64,000 bases of DNA, taken from NCBI GenBank assembly GCA_028823345.1, contig JAPKBR010000016.1, forward strand, positions 1 through 64,000, given 5' to 3'. Origin of the DNA: Planctomycetota bacterium (GTDB lineage: Bacteria; Planctomycetota; UBA1135; GCA-002686595). Below, one piece after another: positions 1 to 8,894 of this stretch. Under the pieces are notes generated by a model. It saw only the letters and a list, made by a program, of their open reading frames with translations. It was not told the origin of the DNA and searched no databases. Numbering within the stretch: position 1 is the stretch's first letter; every line of letters begins with the position of its first letter. The translations under genes were made by a program, and so were the position numbers.

Positions 1-1
1 C

Positions 2-1498
2 TTCCAGGCCGAACAACTCTCCGCAGTCGACGCCGAGGCCATGGGCCTGGCGATCCGCCGTATGGTGCTGGAGGGGGCCCTGGCAAGCGGCGAACGGGCG
101 GGGCGCGAAGCCGAGGTCCTGGACGTAGAACGGGAGGAGCTTGCAAGCCTGCTCGCAGGCACCGACTTCACGGGCATCGCCCTGGATGTGCTCGACGAAC
201 AGGTATTTGAGGGAGCTCTCAAAGCCCTGGAGGGCTTTGAAGACCAGCCGCTGGTGCAGGCGAAACTTTTGCAGACGGTGGCGACTACTTTGCTAGATCT
301 GGGACTTCTGGAGCAGGCTTTGGAACCACAAGAGCAGGCGCTAGAGATCCGCCGGCACGAGCTGGGTGACGAGCATTTGCACACCCTGGACTCGATTAAC
401 AACCTGGGCGTACTCCTCAACGCCCAAGGGAAATCCGGCGAAGCCGAGCCGCTCTATCGCGAAGCGTTGGAGGTCAGTCGTCGCAAGCGGGGCAACGAGC
501 ATCCAGACACTTTGATTTTAATCAACAACCTTGGAATGGTCCTTAAGACCCAAGGCAAGATTGACGAAGCCGAGCCGCTTCTGCGCGAGGCATTGGAGGT
601 TAGCAGCGGGAAGCTGGGTAACGAGCACCCAACCACTCTGCGATTGATGAACAGTCTGGGTGACGTCCTCGAGGAGCAAGGGGAACTCGACGAAGCTGAG
701 GTACTCTTGCGCGGGGTGTTGGAGGTTAGGCGCCGCATATTGGGTAACGACGCTCGACTCACCCTGCGCTCGATCAACCTCCTGGGATCTCTCCTCTATA
801 CCAAGGGGAAACTTGACGAAGCTGAGTCGCTCTACAGCGAGGCGCTGGAGGTCAGCCGCAGGAAGCTGGGGAATGAACATCCAAACACGCTGGGCTTGAT
901 CAATAACCTGGGCAGCCTCCTCGAGATCCAAGGGGAACTCGGTGAAGCCGAGCCGCTTCTGCGCGAGGCGCTGGAGGTCAACCGTCGCAAGCTGGGCAAG
1001 GAGCATCCTGAAACTTTGGCCTCGCTCAACAATCTGGGTTCTCTCCTCCAGAGCAAGGGGATCCTTGACGAAGCTGAGTCACTCTACCGCGAGGCGCTCG
1101 AGATCAGCCGCAGGAAACTGGGCGACGAGCACCCAAGGACTCTGTTCTTCATAAACAACCTGAGCTCACTCCTCTATTCCCAAGGCAAACTCGACGATGC
1201 TGAGCTACTCTTGCGCAAGGCGTTAGAGGTCTTCCGCCGCAAATTGGGTAGCGATCACCCAAACACTCTGATCTTTATCAGTAACTTGGGCTCTCTCCTC
1301 CAGGCCCAAGGGAAACTCGATGAAGCTGAGTCACTCTACCGTGAGGTGCTGAAAGGGGTCCGCCAAGTGTTCGGCGAAGATCATCCCGACACCCTCATGG
1401 CAAAACAGTCCCTCGATGCGCTCCTGAAAGAGAAGCAGGAAAGCGAATCCCCAGCTCCCGATCCTCCCAGGGATGGTAAAGATAGTGACAAGCCATGA
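2..1498 (+). CDS. TPR (kinesin-light-chain type) repeat protein, 5'-truncated by window edge
   Basis: The reading frame is open from base 2, with 13 codons before the first ATG at 41, so this is the C-terminal part of a longer protein. From about visible residue 105 to 470 there are nine tandem TPR units of 42 residues. Each carries a core like REALEVSRRKLGNEHP followed by TL..INNLG.LL, which is the kinesin-light-chain TPR type used for protein-protein contacts. In Planctomycetota such arrays often follow a Ser/Thr kinase domain, so a kinase upstream of the window is plausible but not seen. The tail is short, charged and Pro-rich. The DNA of the units is also similar, suggesting expansion by duplication. 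No partner can be named. Confidence 0.85.
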   Translation, partial: FQAEQLSAVDAEAMGLAIRRMVLEGALASGERAGREAEVLDVEREELASLLAGTDFTGIALDVLDEQVFEGALKALEGFEDQPLVQAKLLQTVATTLLDLGLLEQALEPQEQALEIRRHELGDEHLHTLDSINNLGVLLNAQGKSGEAEPLYREALEVSRRKRGNEHPDTLILINNLGMVLKTQGKIDEAEPLLREALEVSSGKLGNEHPTTLRLMNSLGDVLEEQGELDEAEVLLRGVLEVRRRILGNDARLTLRSINLLGSLLYTKGKLDEAESLYSEALEVSRRKLGNEHPNTLGLINNLGSLLEIQGELGEAEPLLREALEVNRRKLGKEHPETLASLNNLGSLLQSKGILDEAESLYREALEISRRKLGDEHPRTLFFINNLSSLLYSQGKLDDAELLLRKALEVFRRKLGSDHPNTLIFISNLGSLLQAQGKLDEAESLYREVLKGVRQVFGEDHPDTLMAKQSLDALLKEKQESESPAPDPPRDGKDSDKP

Positions 1499-1565
1499 GC
1501 TCGCGCCCAAGACCATCAGGCACATAAGGGTGATCATCATCTGATCATCCGCGTTGTTCCCGAAA

Positions 1566-1611
1566 CCACAAGGACCCCCATAGGCGACAGCGCCTATGGG
1601 GGTCCTTGTGG
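1566..1611. terminator. Perfect 21-bp inverted repeat, probable bidirectional terminator
   Basis: Two perfectly complementary 21-base arms (1566-1586 and 1591-1611) enclose the loop ACAG. The element lies between two converging genes, the TPR protein (ends 1498) and the prenyltransferase-repeat gene (ends 1641). It has no strong T tract on either side, so its role as a bidirectional terminator is inferred from position and stem strength. Confidence 0.65.
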
Positions 1612-1640
1612 ATTCAGGGGAGGCGCCTTGCGCCGCTGGA

Positions 1641-3206
1641 CTATCTCGCGCCCAACACCCGCGCGTAGCGGAAGTAGACCTCGAGGCAGAGGACCAGGAG
1701 GGCCGTGGAGTAGACCCGGCCGCCGCTGTAGCCCCAGGGGCCCACGGGGTCCCAGGAACCCTTGTAGTCGCCGTCTTTGCGTTGGCTGTTGAGGACTGCC
1801 TTTTCCATGGCCTTCTTCCACTTCTTCCAGTGGGTGCCGCCCATTTGGAACATGGCGTAGCTGCCGTAGTACCAGTAGTACATGTCCGTGCCCTTGCCTT
1901 CGGGATCCCACTCGGGGAGACGCTTCAGCAGAAGGTTGGCGTGCTTCTCCATGATCGGGTTCTCCTTGGGATCTTGCCCCATGAAGAAACGGCAAAGAAG
2001 GCCCACTGCAGTCATGGCCTCGCCCTTGTCTGCGGGGAAGTCGTCGTTGACGCCGTCCACTCGCGAACTCAAGGAACCGATGGTGTCGTAGCCCATGCGG
2101 CCCGTTCCCGGGTCGGTGACTTCGTCGAACCAGGTCAAAGCACCGGCGTAGGTCTCCTTGGAGATCTTGGTGCCGCCCTCTTCCGCCGACTTGAGCGCAA
2201 AGATCATCCAACCCGTGACCGACGTATCGTTCTCGCCAATGGGCGGGACTTGATAGCGCCAGGCACCGTAGGGGTTACGGGCTCGGGTGATGTAGTTCGT
2301 TGCCTTGCGCACCGTGCCGCTGAGGATCGGCGTTTTGTTTGAGAGCACATAGGCCTCGGCCATGGCCAAGCTGGCGATGGAGTGGTCATAGAGGAAACTC
2401 TCGCCGATGTCCTGGCCCAAAAGACCGGTCTCGGGGTCCTGCTCATTACGCATCCACTTGATGCCCTTGGTGACCACGTCCTTGTAGAGTCCTTCGCGCA
2501 GGGTGTGCCCGTCACCAAGGAATGCCAAGAGGGCAAGGCCGGTGATTCCCGTGTCCTGGATGTGAGAGCCAGCACCTTCGTTGCAGTCCGTGCCGCCGCT
2601 GACATTGTTGATCCAGTACTCGTCCACGTCCCAGGAACCATCCGGAGCTTGATGGTTCTTAAGCCATTCAAGACCATCGGCTAGGGCCTGGGCAGTGCCG
2701 CCGCCACCAGCGCGCAAGTTGCGGCGACCGCCAAAGCGTCCGCCATACTTGCCGCCAGCGCCGCCGCCGACACCGATCACGTTGTTGAAGTTCTTCTGAT
2801 CGAAGGGCGAGTTGGACATCATGTCCGGGTCGCCGTCGGTCATCTCGAAGTCCTGGTCCACGTCCACTTCGTTGTGGTCCGAGACCTCGTAGTCCTGGAT
2901 GATCGGCTCTTCCGGGGTTTCGATCTCTTCGATCTCCTCGGGCTCCTCTTCGGGGGGATCTTCGACCACCTCTTCGGGGGCTTGGGCCGTGCTGGCTTCA
3001 ATGACCACCTCGTCCGGGGGGAAGAACAGGTTCCAGGGAATGGCTGCGATCAGCATGATCACCACGATGTGGGCGGCTGCCGAAATGGCCAACCAGGGCG
3101 CTCGGTTCATCCACTCGTAGAGGACGTCGTTGAAGGAATCCTCATGCTCCCAAGGCTTGGGGAGGGTCGTTTCAATCTGAATGTCTTGGTAGCGCGCTTC
3201 GCTCAT
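1641..3206 (-). CDS. TonB-like N-terminus fused to prenyltransferase/squalene-oxidase repeat domain
   Basis: This 521-residue protein has a short cytoplasmic N-terminus and one membrane segment at about residues 37-61. A Pro/Glu-rich stretch (about 70-110) follows, as in TonB, and then a Gly-rich hinge around 145-170. The C-terminal region (about 170-515) has alpha/alpha-barrel repeats of the prenyltransferase/squalene-oxidase type, with blocks such as DGSWDVDEYW and GYSGGRVYSTALLVL. The DxDD motif of squalene-hopene cyclases is not seen, so terpene cyclisation should not be assumed. The layout suggests an inner-membrane anchor with the barrel in the periplasm. Proteins of this layout are frequent in Planctomycetota and their function is unknown to me. 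Confidence 0.8.
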   Translation of the reverse strand: MSEARYQDIQIETTLPKPWEHEDSFNDVLYEWMNRAPWLAISAAAHIVVIMLIAAIPWNLFFPPDEVVIEASTAQAPEEVVEDPPEEEPEEIEEIETPEEPIIQDYEVSDHNEVDVDQDFEMTDGDPDMMSNSPFDQKNFNNVIGVGGGAGGKYGGRFGGRRNLRAGGGGTAQALADGLEWLKNHQAPDGSWDVDEYWINNVSGGTDCNEGAGSHIQDTGITGLALLAFLGDGHTLREGLYKDVVTKGIKWMRNEQDPETGLLGQDIGESFLYDHSIASLAMAEAYVLSNKTPILSGTVRKATNYITRARNPYGAWRYQVPPIGENDTSVTGWMIFALKSAEEGGTKISKETYAGALTWFDEVTDPGTGRMGYDTIGSLSSRVDGVNDDFPADKGEAMTAVGLLCRFFMGQDPKENPIMEKHANLLLKRLPEWDPEGKGTDMYYWYYGSYAMFQMGGTHWKKWKKAMEKAVLNSQRKDGDYKGSWDPVGPWGYSGGRVYSTALLVLCLEVYFRYARVLGAR

Positions 3207-3391
3207 GGCTCGTTCTGGCTCTTGGGTGCTTTGTGGACCTTTCGGGGCTCCATAGAACCCCTGGGGGGACTCTTGAGGCCTCGTCCTGCACCCAACGGAG
3301 GGGGATGTGGACGGTTCATCATTCTATCCCCAGAAAGGGGTCAGTCACCGCCCTGGGGCCCAGAGCCGGGGAATTCTCCCCAAAGTTCTGA

Positions 3392-4570
3392 TCAGCGGCC
3401 CTGAATTTCGCGCTGGGCGAGGAACAGGCGAAGGTCTGTGGGGTGCAGGTGGCTTTTTTGCAACAAATGCAGCCTGGCGCGGGTCATGCGGCGCTTGTCC
3501 AATTCGTCGAGCAAGTACTCCCGCAAGGCCGCCTGGACGGTGAGGTTGGCGAAAGGCTCGGGTGGCGTGGCGGGCAGGCGCTTGGTCAGGGCGTAGAGCA
3601 CCACCGCCCACAGGCCGTCAGTGGCCTGGTAGGTCAGGGGGAGTGATACATCGCCGACCTTTGCATCGCGGGCAAACTCAAACAGGAGGTCGGTCTGGTG
3701 AAACTCTCGGGATATGCCCCGGATTCCCCCCAGGGTGCGCTGCACCGGGTCACTCTGGCCCCGGTTTGCATCCCACTCTGAGGCTTGGGCTTCAAAGGTG
3801 GCTTCGGCCTCGATGACTTGGATCCGCAATTGCTGGGCGAGGAGTTTGGTCTTCTCGAGTCCTGCCTTCTCATCGAGGCCCGCGGCGTACTGTTCTACGG
3901 GCAAGACGATCCGTTCCATGACGAGTATTTCGGGGGAGCCACCGAGGAAGGCGAGCTTGGCTGGATCACGGGATTCTGCGAAAGCCTCGTAGGTACTGAA
4001 CAGGTAGCCGGGCCGAATGTACCGATCCACGCTTACCCTCCCCGTAGGCCCGGGCTGCTTGCCCAGGGAAGAGTCGCGCCAGGCATACCGATAGAGGTCG
4101 GAAGTGACTTCCGCACGGAAGTTGGTGGGGGTCATGCGCCAGCTTTGCAAGCGCTTGGTGAACTCTGTTGGACCGCCGAAGCGGTCGATCTGACGTTCGA
4201 AGTGATTATCCACGAGGGACTCTACTAGGGCCGGATCAAAACCACGCACATGTCCTGCCTCAATCTCGAGTTGGGTCATGGCGAGGTTCTGGAGGATTGC
4301 CATATGAACCGTGCCCGGATTTGCACCCTCCCGCAGCTCGCGACTCCAGGTCTCTGAGGGATCGCTCTCCGCCCTAAGAATGTCGCTCATGGTGATCACT
4401 CGCTCCCCGGAAATGCCCGCGCCCCAGTCCAGGTAGGCACTCACCGGTACGGACGACTGGAGGCTTGGCCTGGGAAGTTCTTGGGCCATCAGGGGCAGAG
4501 TGAGACCAACGGTGGCCACGCAAGAGACCCAGGGGTGGGGCTGATGGAGCAGTGAGGAAAGGGTTAGCAT
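3392..4570 (-). CDS. Exported SurA/PpiC-like peptidyl-prolyl isomerase family protein
   Basis: The 392-residue protein begins with a hydrophobic export signal ending near residue 30 (after LPLMAQ). An N-terminal helical region resembles the SurA chaperone domain, with an ILRAESD-like start and the helix MAILQNLAMTQLEIEAG. The region at about 225-345 (LVMERIVLP, then long helices, then VGDVSLPL and DGLWAVVLY) resembles a diverged parvulin-type PPIase. The catalytic residues are not clear, so a chaperone role is safer than an enzymatic one. It lies about 100 bases downstream of mfd on the same strand. PPIase genes behind mfd are common in bacteria, so rnc-mfd-this gene is probably one transcription unit. 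Confidence 0.65.
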   Translation of the reverse strand: MLTLSSLLHQPHPWVSCVATVGLTLPLMAQELPRPSLQSSVPVSAYLDWGAGISGERVITMSDILRAESDPSETWSRELREGANPGTVHMAILQNLAMTQLEIEAGHVRGFDPALVESLVDNHFERQIDRFGGPTEFTKRLQSWRMTPTNFRAEVTSDLYRYAWRDSSLGKQPGPTGRVSVDRYIRPGYLFSTYEAFAESRDPAKLAFLGGSPEILVMERIVLPVEQYAAGLDEKAGLEKTKLLAQQLRIQVIEAEATFEAQASEWDANRGQSDPVQRTLGGIRGISREFHQTDLLFEFARDAKVGDVSLPLTYQATDGLWAVVLYALTKRLPATPPEPFANLTVQAALREYLLDELDKRRMTRARLHLLQKSHLHPTDLRLFLAQREIQGR

Positions 4571-4671
4571 TGCGGTCTATTGTCGGATCCACAAGCGACC
4601 GGGGCAAGGGTCCATCGGCGCAACCTTCATGGCCCGGATACGTGCGGGAAAAGGAGAGGTTGTGAGGAGCC

Positions 4672-7600
4672 TCAGTGAACTGGGGAGGGCTTCACGGGCT
4701 CGACCCCGGCCAAGCCTTCGAGCCACTTGAGCGCATCCAGCGGCCCCTCGTTCCCCTTGGGCAAGACCACGTGCACGAGGCCCGCGCGAATGCGACGCAC
4801 CTCGGCCTGCTTTGCGGCAAAAAGCCCTTCGAAAGCCACCGGGTCACCGTATTCCACCAGGTACACATCGTCGCGCAGGGCGATGCGGCGCACATCGTAG
4901 GCCTCCAACTCCGCGCGCAGGCCAGCTAGGCGTAGGAGCATCAGGGCTTCGGCCGGGGGCCGTCCAAAACGGTCGCGCAGCTCCTGCTCGGCGGCCTGGG
5001 CTTCGGCGGGCGAAGATATCTCGGTGAAGCTGCGCAATAAATCGAGGCGCAAGATGGGGTCGGGAATCCATTCGGGGGGCAAGAGGGCTGCAACGCCCAA
5101 CTCCAACTCGACTCCTGATTCGGTGTCCTCGACTTGGGGGCGGGCGTCCGCATCTTCGCCTGCCTGCATACGTTCCACCGACATTTTCATGAGGCGGCAA
5201 TACATATCGTAACCAACGGCGGCGATGTGTCCGGATTGTTGGGCGCCGAGGACATTGCCCGCACCACGCAGTTCCAAGTCCTTGATGCTGATTCCGAACC
5301 CGGCGCCCAAGTGGCTCATCTCTTCAAGGGCCTTTAGTCGTTGGCGAGCGATGTCCCGCAAGGGCTTGTGTCGCTCGACCAAGAGATAGCACCGCGCCTG
5401 TTGGTCTCCGCGTCCCACGCGGCCGCGCAACTGGTGCAGCTCGGAAAGACCGAACCGGTCCGCATCCTCGATCAAGATCGTGCCCGCAGCGGAAATGTCC
5501 ACTCCGTTTTCGATGATCGTGGTGGCCACCAGCACATCAGCCTCGCCCCGGGTGAAAGAGTCCATTACCGCCCGAAGTTCCTTGGACCCCATTTGTCCAT
5601 GGCCTACGGCGTAGCGAGCCCCTGGGATCAAAACCTGCAGGCGTCGCATGACCTCGTTGATGGAGGAGACCCGGTTGTGCAGGTAGAAAACCTGCCCCCC
5701 GCGACCGATTTCGCGCTGAATAGCGCTCACCACCAGATCTTCGTCATCGATGTAGCCGAGGATCGTCTTGATCGCTTGGCGGCCGGGAGGCGGCGTGGCC
5801 AAGGCCGAAATGTCGCGTAGGCCCGAGAGGGACATGTGCAAGGTGCGCGGAATCGGCGTGGCCGTGAGGGTCAACAGATCGATCTCGGCTCGGAGGCGCT
5901 TGAAATGCTCCTTGTGCTGCACTCCGAAGCGTTGCTCCTCGTCTACTACCACCAATCCTAAGCGATGGAAGCGAACGTCCTTGGACAGGATGCGGTGGGT
6001 GCCTACCACGATGTCCACTTCACCAGCGGCCAACCCTGCCAGGATGGCTTTGGTTTCTTTGGGCGTGGTGTAGCGGCTGAGTGATTCCACGCGCACGGGA
6101 AAATCCGCAAGGCGCGAGGTGAAAGTCGTGTCGTGCTGGTGGGCCAAAACGGTGGTGGGGACGAGAACCGCAACTTGTCCACCTCCTGCCACCACATGGA
6201 AAGCGGCGCGCACGGCGATCTCGGTCTTGCCAAAGCCCACGTCGCCGCAGAGCATGCGGTCCATGGGTTTTTTACTTGAGAGGTCCTTGGCGATTTCAAT
6301 GTAGGCGGTTGCCTGGTCCTCGGTATCGGTGAAGGGGAACGACCCGACCATGTCCGCCACCATGCCCTCGTCTCCGTCCCAGGGCTCGCGCTTGTGTAGG
6401 GCCCTTTTGGCTTGCACTTCGAGCAACTCAGCGGCTAAATCAAAGAGGCCCTTCTGAACCCGTTCCTTGCGCTTCTTGAAGGCTCCCGTGCCGATCTTGT
6501 CCAAGCGGGCCGTGGCTCCACCGCCGATGTAGCGCTGCACGAGGTCGATGCGGGTGCCTGGAACATAGAGGCTGACCTCGTCGGCGAACATCAAGTGTAG
6601 GTGCTCTTCTTCTCCGGCGCCGCGCTTCATGCGTACCAAACCATGGAAGCGCGCAAGTCCATGTACCGCATGCACAACAAAGTCGCCCGGGCGCAACTCG
6701 AAGAACGACTGAATCGCCTTGACCTTGTGGCGCGCGCCCTTGGAAACCTTGCGTTTGGTGCCCAGTACCCCCTTGAGCTCGTGATGATTGACAATCAACA
6801 GATTCCAGGAGGGCATGCGGAAACCCCGGGAAACGCTGCCTAGGCCCAGTTCCGCCCCTTCTACGCCTCCCTGGCTTGTGAGTGCTTCCGCTAGTGAGTG
6901 GCGGTCCGCTTCCCCGTGGCAAGCGACGATGACCCGCGAGGATTCCACAACTTCGCGAAGGGCTTCGGCCGCCTTGGCAATGCCCACTTCGAGGGCTTGC
7001 ACGGAACGGGTTTCAAAGCACATGTCATCCCCCGGCAGGGTTTGCAGGGAGAGCTCGCGCATCTGTTCCTGACCCTTGGTCATCGAGCGCAGGGCACGCT
7101 CATGGGCCGCCGAGCGCACGCGTAGAGCTTCGGCACGTTCCTGGTTGCGGAGCGGTTCGATGGTCACCATCAGACTATTCGCCCCAAAGAGTTCGCTGGC
7201 ATGCATGACCGACGCATCACCCACTTCAGCGGAGTCCGCAGCCAAGCAAAGGTGCAAGTCCTCGTGGCTCATGGTCGAGCGCTGATCCGCAGGATCAAAG
7301 GTGCGCAGGGATTCGATCTCGTCCTCGAAGATCTCGATGCGCACGGGTTCTGCGGCGGCGAAGGGGAAAATGTCCAAGATGTCCCCGCGCAAGCTAACTT
7401 CACCTGGAGCCTCGGCCAGGGGCTGGCGTTCGTACTCATGCTTGATCAAGTGTTTGAGAAGGCCCTCCCCATCGATGGTGTCGCCGCAACGCAGGGTGAT
7501 CAGTTCCTTTTCCAAATCCTTGAGGGCTGGCAGAGGTTGCAGCAAGGAAACGACGCTGCTCACAACCAGGCGCGGCTGCTCTTCTGGCGGGCCGGCCATG

Positions 7601-7929
7601 CGCTGGGCAAGGTCGATGCGAGCCATGGTGGCTCCCCCTTCTGCTCCCTCGCGGGAGGGGAAAGGCGCGGCTTCGACGCCAAAGAATTTGAGGTCTTGAA
7701 GAAAGCCCGAGGCTTCGCCGTCGGTGGCCAGGACCACCAAGCAGGGGGCGTCCCCAAGGGCTTTTTTCTCGGCCAAATGGGCTAGAACCAGAGCCTGGGA
7801 CGAACCCCATAGGCCGCCCACGCTGATCTTTTGTTGGCCACCCCGCAGCAAGGTGATCAGGCCGTCTACTTGGCTGGAACTCTCGAGTTCAGAGGCCAGC
7901 AGCAAGTGAGCATTGTCGTTGGCGGTCAC
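4672..7929 (-). CDS. mfd: Transcription-repair coupling factor Mfd
   Basis: Mfd displaces RNA polymerase stalled at DNA lesions and recruits UvrA. The 1085-residue length is close to the usual 1100-1150. Visible parts in order are a UvrB-like N-terminal module (about 1-300), the CarD-like RNA-polymerase-interaction domain (GDFVVHAVHGLARFHGL, about 420-490) and the RecG-like translocase. The translocase has Walker A GDVGFGKTE, the DEEQ box in VVDEEQRFGVQHKEH, the TATPIPRTL motif and the QLRGRVGRG motif. The C-terminal D7 region follows from about 950. The start overlaps the rnc stop by four bases (ATGA arrangement), indicating translational coupling with rnc. Nothing looks damaged. Confidence 0.97.
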   Translation of the reverse strand: MTANDNAHLLLASELESSSQVDGLITLLRGGQQKISVGGLWGSSQALVLAHLAEKKALGDAPCLVVLATDGEASGFLQDLKFFGVEAAPFPSREGAEGGATMARIDLAQRMAGPPEEQPRLVVSSVVSLLQPLPALKDLEKELITLRCGDTIDGEGLLKHLIKHEYERQPLAEAPGEVSLRGDILDIFPFAAAEPVRIEIFEDEIESLRTFDPADQRSTMSHEDLHLCLAADSAEVGDASVMHASELFGANSLMVTIEPLRNQERAEALRVRSAAHERALRSMTKGQEQMRELSLQTLPGDDMCFETRSVQALEVGIAKAAEALREVVESSRVIVACHGEADRHSLAEALTSQGGVEGAELGLGSVSRGFRMPSWNLLIVNHHELKGVLGTKRKVSKGARHKVKAIQSFFELRPGDFVVHAVHGLARFHGLVRMKRGAGEEEHLHLMFADEVSLYVPGTRIDLVQRYIGGGATARLDKIGTGAFKKRKERVQKGLFDLAAELLEVQAKRALHKREPWDGDEGMVADMVGSFPFTDTEDQATAYIEIAKDLSSKKPMDRMLCGDVGFGKTEIAVRAAFHVVAGGGQVAVLVPTTVLAHQHDTTFTSRLADFPVRVESLSRYTTPKETKAILAGLAAGEVDIVVGTHRILSKDVRFHRLGLVVVDEEQRFGVQHKEHFKRLRAEIDLLTLTATPIPRTLHMSLSGLRDISALATPPPGRQAIKTILGYIDDEDLVVSAIQREIGRGGQVFYLHNRVSSINEVMRRLQVLIPGARYAVGHGQMGSKELRAVMDSFTRGEADVLVATTIIENGVDISAAGTILIEDADRFGLSELHQLRGRVGRGDQQARCYLLVERHKPLRDIARQRLKALEEMSHLGAGFGISIKDLELRGAGNVLGAQQSGHIAAVGYDMYCRLMKMSVERMQAGEDADARPQVEDTESGVELELGVAALLPPEWIPDPILRLDLLRSFTEISSPAEAQAAEQELRDRFGRPPAEALMLLRLAGLRAELEAYDVRRIALRDDVYLVEYGDPVAFEGLFAAKQAEVRRIRAGLVHVVLPKGNEGPLDALKWLEGLAGVEPVKPSPVH

Positions 7930-8663
7930 CGATGACCCTCGCTGGGGAAAATTCCTTGGCCGAAGAAGGGCTCGGTTGATTCAACCGGGGGCTGTTGGAT
8001 TTCTTCCAGGGCCGCCAGGGCCGCGAGACCCTCGGCTTCCTTGAGAGTCGTACCCCAAGCCTCGGGGAATGAACGCTCTCCAATGTGGGCGCGAACCAAG
8101 AAGCGGGGGGCGTGGGCCTCACCGGTTTCCTCCACAACCTCATAGACCGGAGGATCGCCGCCATCCTGTTGGGCGAACTCTTGCAGGCTTTGTTTGGGGA
8201 CTTGAACTCCTGCGTCGGAGAGGGCGCGGACGAGGGGCGCGGCCAAGGTGCGCCTGATGAATGCCTGTGCCGGACCGAATCCTCCGTCGAGATAGATTGC
8301 GCCGACCACTGACTCGTACAGTCCGGCCCTGACTGCAGCCGAGAGATTTTCGCGCTTCAGGCCGCGTCCGACTTTTGTGCGGGCGGGCAGACCCAGTTCG
8401 TCCGTGGCCACCGCGAGGCTGGGGCGCGAAACCACATGGCTCTTGCGCACGGTGAGCTCTCCTTCTGAAAGGTCATCCCGAGAGCGATAGAGGTCTTCTA
8501 CGATCACCAGATCGAGCACCGCATCCCCGAGGAACTCTAAGCGCTCATTGTGCCGGCGGCCCACTGACGCGTGGGTCAGGGCTTGCAGCAGGAGGCTTTC
8601 GTCCTCGAAGGTGTATTGGATCGGATCGGGGGTTTCCATCGGGATTGACTCGGTTCGGGGCAC
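7926..8663 (-). CDS. rnc: Ribonuclease III
   Basis: RNase III cleaves double-stranded RNA in rRNA and mRNA maturation. The 245-residue protein carries the family signature NERLEFLGDAVL near residue 40, the second acidic site in YESVVGAIYLDGG, and a C-terminal double-stranded-RNA-binding domain (from about KQSLQEFAQQ to AALAALEEI). Length is normal. The start at 8663 gives a slightly long N-terminus, and an internal Met at residue 9 (METPDPIQ) is an alternative start. It is the first gene of the rnc-mfd-PPIase run, and its stop overlaps the mfd start. Confidence 0.95.
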   Translation of the reverse strand: MPRTESIPMETPDPIQYTFEDESLLLQALTHASVGRRHNERLEFLGDAVLDLVIVEDLYRSRDDLSEGELTVRKSHVVSRPSLAVATDELGLPARTKVGRGLKRENLSAAVRAGLYESVVGAIYLDGGFGPAQAFIRRTLAAPLVRALSDAGVQVPKQSLQEFAQQDGGDPPVYEVVEETGEAHAPRFLVRAHIGERSFPEAWGTTLKEAEGLAALAALEEIQQPPVESTEPFFGQGIFPSEGHR

Positions 8664-8763
8664 GATCTTATGCGCCGATCAGAGATAAGGGTACGGGGAC
8701 CATGCGAGACGGGAAAGGGCCGGGGACAATCAAGCGGGGATCCAGCACCCGGGACCCACTCTC

Positions 8764-8892
8764 ATGCGCAAGAACGACCACCTCATCGAGCCATTCCTCG
8801 CGGGATTGCCCAAGCCGAAGTCCAAAGGGCGTGTTTGCCTTGTGTCATTCCTGCTGATCGCGGGCGCCGCAGCTCTGTGCGCCGTGATCTAG
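8764..8892 (+). CDS. Possible 42-residue single-span membrane protein
   Basis: A short frame reads from ATG 8764 to TAG 8890-8892. It encodes a charged N-terminal half (MRKNDHLIEPFLAGLPKPKS) followed by about 20 strongly hydrophobic residues up to the C-terminus, as in a tail-anchored protein. It sits on the plus strand between rnc and dgt, both on the minus strand, and ends two bases before the dgt stop. I see no clear ribosome-binding site, so it may not be translated. It is included because the hydrophobic pattern is unusual for chance and nothing else occupies this stretch. Confidence 0.35.
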   Translation: MRKNDHLIEPFLAGLPKPKSKGRVCLVSFLLIAGAAALCAVI

Positions 8893-8894
8893 GC

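Noticed and set aside
1596-2342. Long open frame on the plus strand across the prenyltransferase-repeat gene
   Set aside because: It is antisense to a well-supported protein, has no recognisable domain, and is explained by GC-rich codon bias.
3244-3261. Hairpin GGGGCTC/GAACCCC upstream of the prenyltransferase-repeat gene
   Set aside because: Only seven pairs including a wobble and no T tract; too weak to list as a terminator.
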